From NCBI GenBank assembly GCA_949361645.1, contig OX442429.1, forward strand, positions 6,515,290 through 6,579,289: a stretch of DNA of 64,000 nt. The letters are read 5' to 3'. A program made the position numbers and the translations under genes. Positions 54,601-64,000 of the stretch are shown here, piece by piece; the stretch's first letter is position 1, and every line of letters begins with the position of its first letter. The notes beneath the pieces were generated by a model that was given only the letters and a program-made list of their open reading frames with translations, was not told where the DNA came from and did not search any database. This stretch comes from Spongilla lacustris (lineage: Eukaryota; Porifera; Demospongiae; Spongillida; Spongillidae).

Positions 54601-57084
54601 GGGGAGAGGAGAGTTAGGAGGTGGAGAGGGAGGGATAGGGAGAGGAGAGTTAGGGGTTGGAGAGGGAGGGATGAGAGTTAGGGTTATTACAAACTTGTTG
54701 TGGGGATATATGGTCAGCATGTCTCAATCTTCTCGCGAAGGATGACCCTCTGAAGTCCTCAATGCATTCCTTCCTCATCTCTGGTACAAACCAGCAGGAG
54801 ATAGCCACCCTTGACAACAAGGTACTATGTAGATTTGACATTGCATATGTTGCTGCACAGTATTGTGCAGCTTGTAATGGGGTTTGCTGTAGTTTGGTGT
54901 GTATTATAAAGAGGTTTGCTGTAGTTTGGTGTGTATTGTAATGGGGTTTGCTGTAGTTTGCTGTGTATTGTAATGGGGTTTGCTGTAGTTTGGTGTGTAT
55001 TGTAATGGGGTTTGCTGTGTATTATAAAGAGGTTTGGTGTGTATTGTAATGGGGTTTGATGTCTAGTTGCAGGGTTAGATCCTGCACCCACAGTGAACAT
55101 ACAATTATGTAATAATGCCTCACACTGCACAGTGTGTGAGTTTGATACATTGTGTCTTGTATATACAGTGTATTTAATCTGTTTGCTTTTTGTTGCCACA
55201 CATGCTTACACGTGCTTGGCACATGCTTAGCACATCCTCTATAGCAGTGTTAGTGTGTGGGTTTGATACATGTACATGTACATGTACTTTGTGTCTTGTA
55301 TATACAGGGTATTTAATCTGTTTGCTTTTTGTGCTTGGCACATGCTTAGCACATGCTTAGCACATGCTTGGCACCTCTTTAGCTGTGTTAGTGTGTTTCA
55401 CAAAAGGCACAGGATGTCTAGCACTTATTTGCTTCTCGTAATTGAAGGAGTGAATTATATCAGTAACCACTGACAGCATGAGCATTACGTGGGAATCATA
55501 AAGACCATTAAAGATTTTGGTAAAACCAGGGATTTACCACCGAGTTTGCAACAGGGGTGGGTTTTGGAATATACCAGTATCAGAAATATAGGGGGTGGGC
55601 AAAAATAAAAGTCTTCCCTCTGTATCGTTAAATGGTATGCCCTGCAGTTTTATTAAATGGAGCTGACCAGCCGATTAATTAACAGAATATTAACAGAATG
55701 GCAAGTGACATAGCACATGTAAACCAGGGGGTGGGATTGTCAAATTAGGGACCAAACCAGGGGGTGGGAGCAATAAATCCCTGAAACTCTAGTAAATTAA
55801 TATTCATGCAGCTTGGCACCTAGGGGGTGTGGATGCCTTTAGAAATATTGCTGGTCATGGTGTCAATGTGATGAAAGACACAGATAGTGATCATAGTCAG
55901 AGGAATTATAAGGCTGTAAAGAACCTGCAGTGTACAAATCTATTGGGAGAGGAGGAGGAGGAGGGGAGGGGGTCTACAATATGTATGGTTGTTGTGCATT
56001 GTGCAATACTATTGCTACATGGCTCCCCCCTATGTCATTGTACTATTGCAGTATGGCTCCCCCCTATGTCATTGTACTATTGCAGTATGGCTCCCCCCTT
56101 TGTCATTGTACTATTGCTACATGGCTCCCCCCTATGTCATTGTACTATTGCAGTATGGCTCCCCCCTATGTCATTGTACTATTGCAGTATGGCTCCCCCC
56201 TATGTCATTGTACTATTGCTGTATAACTCTCCCCTGTGTCGTTGTGCTGTTGCTCCAGATATATGAGACTGTGGAGCAGATTAACAACATCAAGCTGCAG
56301 AGAGAGTTCTACCTTGGATTTGCCCATGAACCTCAGGTATGCAAGCAGGAACGTCACTCAGTACATTTGCTAACCACTTGTAGGGCCGTTTCCCAACTTG
56401 TAAAACATAGAAATACGAATTAGTGTTGTTCAGATGTTTACATGTTGTCTTCCTATGTTTGCGCTGGAAGAACTTGTTAATTAAATTACATGTGGCACAT
56501 TCCACTGTAGCTGTAGTTTATCTGTTGGGGAGTAATACATTTAATAGTTAATTAACCTAGATCACGAACTAATGTTGGGATGTGACCTCAACAATGGCTA
56601 ATGATCCAAAGCCAGATAGCTGTGCGTATAGTGTATACTGTTAGCTGTGTGTATGACAGTGTACACATACAGAGCTCTAACAGTGTACATAAAAAGCAGA
56701 TGCTCTCAAATAATTTTTGCTGTTCTGTACATTTAGAAATTCATCAATGAATGGCTGGCTTCCCAGAGTAGGGACTTGCGGGTGAGTTTTGAGGGGGGCC
56801 TTATGGTGCTTGGGAGGGAGCCATGTGCTGAGTTCTCTCTTACCACAACTGTATCTTTATGCATGATGTGTGTCATAATACATTACATTACATTACATTA
56901 CATTGCATGCATACATACGTACATACATACATACATACATACATACATACATACATACATACATACATACATACATACATACATACATACATACATACAT
57001 ACATACATACATACATACATACATACATACATGCATGCATGCATGCATAGATACATGCATGCATGCATGCATGCATGCATGCAT

Positions 57085-57127
<43 letters not shown>

Positions 57128-57406
57128 CGTACATATGTATCACTATGTGTGTGTGTTCCTATGATCTTTAAGGCCATGAAGGACAAGATGGGGAACTCTG
57201 AAGCTGAACGGAGATCCTCCTTCTATGACCAAACATGGTGCCATGAAGCTGTGCCGAGATACTTCTATGCCAAGGTAATGTTTGAGTCCCGTGAGTAAGT
57301 TTTTGTGGGTCATTTCTGTTATAATTTTAACTTCCATGTTGTACCTCTGCAGGTCAGCCAACGCAGAACTGAGCTGGAGCAAGCTCTGGGCATCCATCAC
57401 CCTTAG
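48275..57406 (+). CDS. SMARCD: BAF60/SMARCD, SWI/SNF complex subunit with SWIB domain; middle exons missing
   Basis: BAF60 proteins link the SWI/SNF (BAF/PBAF) remodelling complex to transcription factors in the nucleus. Exons: 48275-48361, 48437-48603, 48680-48719, [gap], 51756-51815, 51924-52022, 53702-53764, 54015-54112, 54377-54431, 54741-54821, 56259-56336, 56737-56781, 57173-57274, 57353-57406, all in phase. The N-terminus [20 protein letters not shown] leads to [13 protein letters not shown]. The SWIB fold spans [45 protein letters not shown] and [19 protein letters not shown]. The C-terminus has [31 protein letters not shown] and [11 protein letters not shown]. One donor is the less usual GTGGGT (54113). 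Between LTQR and [12 protein letters not shown] about 150 residues of the human protein have no exon here; the 200-N gap falls in that interval. AATAAA follows at 57434. Confidence 0.95.
48801..49000. other. Assembly gap, 200 N
   Basis: Exactly 200 N. It lies between BAF60 exon 3 and the SWIB exons; the missing middle of that gene should be here. Confidence 0.95.
49001..51755. repeat. BAF60 intron with three satellites
   Basis: 25-bp units (CTCTCCACACCACCTTCATCC) at 49905-50058, 22-bp units (CTTACCCCTCCTTGCCCTCC) at 50730-50992, and GT repeats at 51571-51641. I searched for the missing BAF60 middle exons here and found none. Confidence 0.8.
52179..52406. repeat. 38-bp minisatellite, six copies, BAF60 intron
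   Basis: Unit AATGGCCTAGTACATGTAGC then TAGCTTTTATGCATAGGC; the copies are identical, so recent. Confidence 0.97.
52660..52748. repeat. 22-bp minisatellite, four copies, BAF60 intron
   Basis: Unit AGGAGGGTGTTTGGAGGTGA (+CA). Confidence 0.93.
53082..53273 (-). other. Conserved-looking antisense ORF in a BAF60 intron
   Basis: A 63-codon minus frame ([40 protein letters not shown]) has non-repetitive, protein-like composition. It could be a transposon scrap; I recognise no family. Confidence 0.2.
54170..54345. repeat. (CCCT)n, BAF60 intron
   Basis: Pyrimidine tract directly upstream of the exon at 54377; may also serve as an extended polypyrimidine tract. Confidence 0.95.
54490..55070. repeat. 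Two degenerate repeats flanking a BAF60 exon
   Basis: GGGGAGAGGAGAGTTAGG units (54490-54680) before exon 54741-54821, and GGGTTTGCTGTAGTTTGGTG units (54880-55065) after it. Confidence 0.85.
56020..56240. repeat. 34-bp minisatellite, BAF60 intron
   Basis: About six copies of TATTGCAGTATGGCTCCCCC then CTATGTCATTGTAC, ending 20 bp before an acceptor; each unit carries a cryptic TTGCAG acceptor. Confidence 0.93.
56885..57122. repeat. (CATA)n(CATG)n(CA)n, BAF60 intron
   Basis: Compound tetranucleotide/dinucleotide repeat ending 50 bp before an acceptor. Confidence 0.97.
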
Positions 57407-57639
57407 TTCATGATATTGCCAAATTAACGGTTAAATAAACTGTCTGGTTAACTATCCTCTTCAACCTGTATGGGGGTAATGGTTAGTTCTCTCCCAATTG
57501 CCCAGCAGTCATTGATTCAATATTAAATTGGTTATATGGTGAGATATGATGTCTGATATGATGCTTCAGTCTACATACATTTGCATTTGAAAATATGTCT
57601 ACATACACAATATATAAAGAAAAGCTACTTAGCCATGAC

Positions 57640-58172
57640 ACAAGGTGGTGTAGGCACTTATAGCCATGACACAAGGTGATGTAGGTACTCATAACCATGA
57701 CACAAGGTGGTGTAGGTACTCATAACCATGACACAAGGTGGTGTAGGTACTCATAGCCATGACACAAGGTGGTGTAGGTACTCATAACCATGACACAAGG
57801 TGGTGTAGGTACTCATAACCATGACACAAGGTGGTGTAGGTACTCATAACCATGACACAAGGTGGTGTAGGTACTCATAACCATGACACAAGGTGGTGTA
57901 GGTACTCATAACCATGACACAAGGTGGTGTAGGTACTCATAACCATGACACAAGGTGGTGTAGGTACTCATAACCATGACACAAAGTGTGTAGGTACTCA
58001 TAACCATGACACAAGGTGGTGTAGGTACTCATAACCATGACACAAGGTGGTGTAGGTACTCATAACCATGACACAAGGTGGTGTAGGTACTCATAACCAT
58101 GACACAAGGTGGTGTAGGTACTCATAACCATGACACAAAGTGTGTAGGTACTCATAACCATGACACAAGGTT
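57640..58172. repeat. 31-bp minisatellite downstream of BAF60, about 17 copies
   Basis: Unit TCATAACCATGACACAAGGT followed by GGTGTAGGTAC; a 29-bp variant (AAAGTGTG) occurs twice, 155 bp apart, suggesting block duplication. Confidence 0.97.
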
Positions 58173-58339
58173 ACTCATAAACACCTTTTCAATTCATGTT
58201 CACTCGTACTCAAGCATTACATGAGAGATTCTCCCACCACAAAATAAATAAATAAAATAATAATTTGTCCAGTTGAAGCTATGGACCTGGGTCTTGTAGA
58301 TATTGTTCTACTGAGGAAGTGATACTAGATGGCATTCAG

Positions 58340-59740
58340 CAGCAATATTAGCCTGATGGGAGCAAGAAAGGAGACCCTCAGCCATCTGAAAGATGGTATC
58401 TGCCAAAGCCAGAGGGGAATGCGATGCAGTGTAGCCATGGATTCAGAAGTGGTTAGAATGTGACCTCAGGCCCAGACCTCTATCAGTCCCTCCCTATACC
58501 TGTGCTGACTTAATCATGCAGCTCAACTCATGCAAACTGGAGAGGTGTACCAAAACAAGCTTGCAATTTGGTATGAATATACAATACGTCAAAAACAAAT
58601 AAAAAATACTGAATCGTGTCAGGAAGCAGCATTGAAGTCCCCACCAGAGCACCATTGAAGTGTTACAATTGCTGTACTAAGACCTACTCTATTCATCTGC
58701 AAAAGGAAAAGGTCTAGAATTTCTCCTAATTTTTTTATGAGTTTCATTGTAATACATAAAAAAGGAAAAGGTCTAGTTCCTCACCATAACGTACTTAATG
58801 TGTTTTGTTTACTCTACATTGAATCCAATACACATTATTATTATATACTATTATTTTTTATGCATAAAATATACGGCGTGAATCTACTAATATACAGAAC
58901 TAAAATGAAACAGGGAGAAATTGTAGGGACCAACTGGACAACAGTGGCCAGAAAAAGTCCGTCAAATAGTCCACAATTAGGAGGTATTATTTCCCTTTGA
59001 CTGTAAATAAATCCATACTGACTTTAGCCCATGCACCAGTAATTTGTCTCTCGGTTGTGCTGGACTATCCTCTTCACACATTGGGCACTGTTTTGTCACT
59101 CTGATGATGTCCTCTGCCATCTTGGGCCAATAGACATCTAGGAAATGTCTTATTTCTCAGTGCAGGTACAAATGGCTTCAGGAATGCAATCACATCATTG
59201 AAAATGTGACAACAGCCACATACATGAACCATGTGGAAAGATATTTTTTCACCACAGCCAAATCTGAAGAAAAAAAAAATACATGCTCGCATGTACAAGA
59301 GAGGGTTTACAAAATGTTTCTGTAAAAAGATCATTTACATCCTCGTATTTATTGAAGGAGAGGTGCAGTACCAAATCTTATTTGGATTATCTGTTTCATG
59401 TAACTATTGCAATTCATTACAAGAGTGATGATATTGTGTTAGAAAGTATTAAGTTAAATATTCTCCAGACTGGAAAGTCTTTGTTGTAACCCATTAGGTT
59501 TGATGTCAGGTGCATTTGAGCAGATTAGTGCTGCAAGGTTATTAACAATCTCTAATGGGAGCAAGAAATGAGACCCTCACTTCCAACATACTCCTGTGGT
59601 GGAACAAGCATGTTAAAGGTCATTTGCTTCAAAGATGGTGTTCTCAATTGATTGCCAATATGCCCACCAAAATGCAAGCACCATTATTAAAAAGAATAAT
59701 GATAATAATTATATCTACATAAGTACAGTGAAGTCTTTCT
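58340..59740. other. Repeat-derived intergenic sequence
   Basis: ATGGGAGCAAGAAA-GAGACCCTCA occurs at 58353 and 59549, and AAAAGGAAAAGGTCTAG at 58702 and 58762. The gypsy integrase remnant lies between. No gene seen. Confidence 0.5.
58925..59185 (-). mobile_element. Ty3/gypsy integrase remnant
   Basis: Minus frames give WPKMAEDIIRVTKQCPMCEE-like sequence (frame-shifted at the first part) followed by PAQPRDKLLVHGLKSVW. This is the zinc-binding CxxC end and the linker into the integrase core of gypsy elements. In-frame stops and a frameshift show it is dead. No LTRs were seen nearby. Confidence 0.55.
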
Positions 59741-59747
59741 CCGAGCA

Positions 59748-62700
59748 TCAAGACAATACTTTCTTTGCACTGGAAGGCACACCTTTGCATGACACCCAGT
59801 CCCAGTTCCCAGCCGCATCTTGCCTTCCTGATCCTCCATCCTTGGAAGAGTCAAGGGGCTTTCCCTGGAGTGTTGGCCATGCCTCTGAGACATCTTCGAA
59901 GTACAGTTCACTCTCCCAGACCTCAGGCTCTTCATCTCCTCTCCACTGCCCTGCCTGTCCACCATCCTTATTAGTGCCCTTCTTCCCCTTCACAGCGTCC
60001 TGCTCCTTCACACCCCTGTCCACACCTGTCGGCTTCACCCTCCACAACTCACCACTCTTCTGAGCCACACCCCTTTCTCCAGCCCGCTGGTCTCCATCAC
60101 TGGATGGCAGGTTGCTTCCTTGGAGCGTTGGCCATGCCTCTGAGACGACATCATCTTCATAATAAATCAACTCATCCTCCCAAATGTAAAGTTCCTCCTT
60201 TTTCTCTGCTGCTTCTCTGCCCCTTCTACCTCCATCCTTCTGCTTTGCAGCCACTGGGTCGCTCCCCTTTGTGCCTTCCTCCTTGCCTGCTGGCTTCTCC
60301 CTCCCCCATATCTCGCTACCCTGCCCCCCTCCACTGCCATCATTGGCCCTGGACAGGGGGGCATGTGTTCCCTGAAGAGTTGGCCACACCTCCCCCTCTC
60401 CAGAGTATGGGACTTCCTGCACACTTTTCGTCAGGTCCTGCTCTCCCCCCCTTTGGTACCCCCCTCTTCCTCTCCTACCCCTTCGACCTCCTCTGCCCCT
60501 CTCTTCACGTTGGCCCCTCCCTCTTCCCCTCCTTGGTCTCCCACTCCAGCTGCTATCCTCCATGGGCTCACGTGGTCCTTCACCCTCATAGTAACCACCT
60601 CTCTCCTCAAATCCTGCTGAGGTTACATTGGAGGACTCCTCCTGTTCCTCACCTGCAGTGTCTAGGTGCAATGCCTGGGAGAACCAGTCTGAAAGCTGGT
60701 ACTCCCCTTTGCTGCTGGTGTGCTCATCGTCGCGGGAGCCCCTCCTACCACGCCCCCTCCTGCCCCTCCTCTCTTCTCCGTCATCCAGCTCAGTGCGCCC
60801 GGTCCTCAGGCCTCTGCCCCTTTCTGGGCGACCGGCAGACATCCGAAGGCTGTTCTCTGCGGCAATGGCTGCAAGAGAGCCCATTTGAGGGCGCCGACCC
60901 TCGCCAGGAGGATGGGGAGGAGGTCTAGTCCCATCTCCACCCACACTACCTGGCAATGTGTGTTGCTGCCTTGTGCCTGCTCCCTTCTCATCAGAGGAGG
61001 ACGTGGTAGACTCTATCTTGGGGGTGGGGGTGTGCTTGTGCCTTGTGTGCTGCTGTGCTCCTCCTCCTCCCCTCTGCACTGACCTTCCGGCCTGTGACCT
61101 TGATGGGGGAGCCTGTGACCTTGAGGTCCTGTGGGCATCGTACGATGGTGGTGGAGCCGATTTTACGTTGACCTGGGGACCCGACAATGTTGCCTGCTTG
61201 GCAACTTGTTTGAAAGGCATGAACAGAGGAGCCCCAGTGGCTTTGCCTCTGTCCATGGTGCCAGGGATCACCTGATACAGAAAGGAAGCTCCATCATTAC
61301 CTGAAACATACACGCACATGCACACATGCACACACACATGCACACAACACACATGCAACATGCTTACACCCACATCTATAAGCATGCACATGGCAACATC
61401 ACATAGCAGTCACACAACCATAACAAGCTACTGCTGACACATAAAATTGTTAAAAGGTTGTACAATTCATTAATGGTTAGTTATTTAAGAATCAGTTAAG
61501 CAACACAGAAATACAATCATTCAAAAGCATTGTCACACACTATCAATTCATCCACCTCTCACCCTCCCCCCCTCCCTCCCACTTCCGTTGTGGCTCCCCA
61601 ACTGTCCAATTGTAGTTAATACCTCATCCCCAATTCCAATACCTCCCAGATGTCACCACTACCCTCCTCCCCATCAACACATCCTCCCCACCATAAATCC
61701 CCATCACCAATACTACTATCCTCCCCCACACCACCAATACCACTCCCCCACATCACCAATACCACTCCCCCACACCACCAATACCACTCCCCCCCACACC
61801 TCTAATACCATCACCAATACCACCCTCCCCACACCAACCTGTTGCTTCTTCAGCATGTGTTCCACGCGCCCTCCCAGGACAGCAACACAGAAGTTGGACA
61901 GCACAAAGAAGCCACTCTCCACTGGAGCCCTTCCCTGAAGCCTCATCTTGGTGCCCGGCTCAGTGGAAGGACTGAGAAGGAGGAGGAGGAGTGGCAAACA
62001 CATATATAGTAATATGTGCACACACACATATATATAGTAATATGTGCACACACACATATATATAGTAATATGTGCACACACACATATATAGTAATATGTG
62101 CACACACACATATATATAGTAATATGTGCACATACAATAATACACATACACAATGACACGTATATATATGCACACGTGTGCCCAAGCTACCAACACACAC
62201 ATCATAAACATGCCCCAAGAATGCGCTCACAGTAACATAGGACTTGTACGTACACATATATAGACACATACATGTACAAACATAGCATACACAAGAACAA
62301 TCACACACATGTGCATACATATGCGCAAACACATACATGCACTCACACATGCACACACACACCATGCACAATCATACATGCACACACACACGCACACACA
62401 CAAACCAAGGAAGCATGTTATACACATAACGTATAGCTTATAGCTGGCACTGCACACATGCATATCCACTGTTAATTTTCACACACAAGGGTGTAAAAAT
62501 AACTTTCACACATTGGTTTAAAATGATACATACAAGAAAAGTGCAATTTACACATAAACACACATACACACATGCACAGTACACACACATGTACGCAAAC
62601 AGTACACAAACCCATTTACACACACGGCACATGTACACACACAGTACACACACATGTACACACACAGTACACACACACAGTACACACACAGTACACACAC

Positions 62701-63889
62701 ACAGTACACACACAGTACACACCTCAAGTTATCCACATAGCTCCCCAGCTCCACAGCACTGTGGTAGGTGTGGCCATCAGTCAGAAAGATCCTCAGCAGC
62801 CTCTTGGAAGGGTTCACCTCATGCTGCTTGCTTGATGGCATGGCAACGTTTTTCACCCTCTGTATTTGGAGCACGAGTACTTTATTGATCTGAGAGGGAT
62901 GGGTATGGGCAGGATGGAATGGAGATGAAAGGATGGGAGTATGGGCATGGGGATGAGAAGATGGGGTATGGGCAGGATGGAATGGAGATGAAAGGATGGG
63001 AGTATGGGCATGGGGATGAGAAGATGGGGTATGGGCAGGATGGAATGGAGATGAAAGGATGGGAGTATGGGCATGGGGATGAGAAGATGGGAGTATGGGC
63101 CTGGGGATGAGAAGATGAGAGTATGGGCCTGGGGATGAGAAGATGCCGCACAAGGGTGAACATGAACATTGGATTGGGACGGAGGAGTCTCTCCCCGTAT
63201 GTACAATGTACGTTATACCTCCTTGTCCAGTTGCTTTGGCAATACCTCTGCTCCAATTTCTCTTAGATCCAGCTGATGAAAAGAATATTTGATACAGTGA
63301 GTCTCAATGATGGTGAAACTGAAGTCCAACATTCCCAACCCATATCCCTCCATTTCCCCTACTGTCAAACTTGTCCTTGTGCCTTGATTTCTTCCCTTTC
63401 TCCACTCACCATTAATAGTTTCCTCCCACCCCCCCCCACACAACAGAGGACACACATGCACTTACATCCAGTCCTATCTTTTCCACATTCTGTGCACTCG
63501 TTTCCAGGCCTTTCTGCTTGCAAAGCTCCGTACATCTGGCCAGCCCTTCCGGAGTAAGGTGCCTGGTCGAGAATGAAACTAGGCCTACTGTTATGCAAAC
63601 CTCACTTGAGACACGTGCGCACCGTTATAACAAAGTCCCCCAATAGGGCCTACATCGTATGTACATATCATGATATTATACATGTACACGTGACAGACGA
63701 ACATATAACGAAAGTGATACTAGGTTGCTTTATGTCAAGTAACACCTCCAATTATACATTTTGTACTAATAAAAAGAGCGGGTGACAGTCGCTGAACAGC
63801 AACAGTATAATAATACAAAAGTCCGATCTGGAGGGACCAGCGGTGTTTTCATACCATCCCATGCGTTTCAGGTCTTCGTTCACTTCCAT
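59748..63889 (-). CDS. TDRD3: TDRD3 homologue with OB-fold and RGG region, no Tudor domain seen
   Basis: Six exons in phase: 63889-63855, 63562-63466, 63272-63219, 62889-62723, 61971-61839, 61271-59748; 669 aa. TDRD3 partners topoisomerase 3-beta and acts on mRNPs and R-loops. The N-terminus MEVNEDLKRMGW, LTPEGLARCTELC and LDLREIGAEVLPKQL matches the DUF1767 helical part; VLVLQIQRVKNVAMPS, RLLRIFLTDGHTYHSAVELG and GTKMRLQGRAPVESGFFVLS match the OB-fold that binds TOP3B. The large last exon holds several RG/RGG clusters (RPRRGRGRGQREERGRGGRR) and three copies of an (E/D)xWPTLQG motif preceded by acidic aromatic sequence (ELYIWEDELIYYEDD). Neither a UBA nor a Tudor domain (W..GD.C.A.Y) is visible. 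The ends of introns carry CA-rich repeats. The start is fixed by the phase-2 splice that makes GWHL, as in human GWYL. Confidence 0.85.
61985..62130. repeat. 32-34-bp minisatellite, TDRD3 intron
   Basis: About five units of TATATAGTAATATGTGCACA plus CACACA. Confidence 0.9.
62920..63145. repeat. 63-bp minisatellite, TDRD3 intron
   Basis: Three near-identical units starting GGATGGAATGGAGATGAAAG, then a shorter 30-bp derivative. Confidence 0.93.
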
Positions 63890-64000
63890 TCGATAGATTA
63901 TGAAAAAAAAAAAATCGACATAATTAAGAAGTAACTAGAGAGTTAAATTATAACCCCCCCGCCCCCCCAAAATAGCCATGACGTAGTTCCTGTGTAGGCT

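Overview
This is nuclear DNA from an animal, most likely a marine invertebrate. A sponge fits best, but nothing here proves it. The evidence is short GT-AG introns, replication-type histone H4 genes with the metazoan 3' stem-loop, SWI/SNF BAF60, TDRD3, Rab escort protein, coronin and DUSP23 homologues, and remnants of hAT, Ty3/gypsy and non-LTR elements. There is no operon, CRISPR array or phage. Two runs of exactly 200 N (26088-26287 and 48801-49000) are scaffold gaps. Exons were assigned by hand from splice signals, reading-frame phase and recalled family sequence; no search was run.

Layout. 1-20 kb is gene-poor: a two-exon proline-rich coiled-coil gene (minus, 7071-4711), short hairpin transposons, and wrecks of hAT, non-LTR and other repeat genes among minisatellites. 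From 20 to 34 kb there are five genes. Rab escort protein (minus, 25561-19963) and an EPHX2-type HAD phosphatase (plus, 26288-26951) diverge from the first gap. The C-terminal half of a coronin (minus, 28666-27071) converges on the HAD gene. An intronless secreted trypsin-like protease (plus, 29333-30305) carries a frameshift. DUSP23 (minus, 34160-31106) also has a one-base frameshift.

A 950-bp purine tract (34.97-35.93 kb) separates this block from the histone locus. That locus has two nearly identical divergent H4 genes (37571-37882 minus, 38450-38761 plus) and an H4 pseudogene with a 50-bp hairpin element inside it. Next come an AUR1-type PAP2 enzyme (minus, 40659-39330), a possible small plus-strand gene, and a long unrecognised minus-strand gene (47759-41885). 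That gene shares a short upstream region with BAF60/SMARCD (plus, 48275-57406), whose middle exons are lost around the second gap. The window closes with a degraded gypsy integrase and a TDRD3 homologue (minus, 63889-59748) that has the OB-fold and an RGG region but no Tudor domain.

The genes form no single pathway. Several are housekeeping: chromatin (H4, BAF60), Rab prenylation, actin dynamics, sphingolipid head-group transfer, and mRNP/topoisomerase biology. The striking genomic trait is that many introns carry their own minisatellite with 20-40 bp units. The best leads are the AUR1-type enzyme in an animal, the Tudor-less TDRD3 with WPTLQG repeats, the unrecognised GLKEG-repeat protein, the histone locus with its hairpin element, and the TA-flanked hairpin families.
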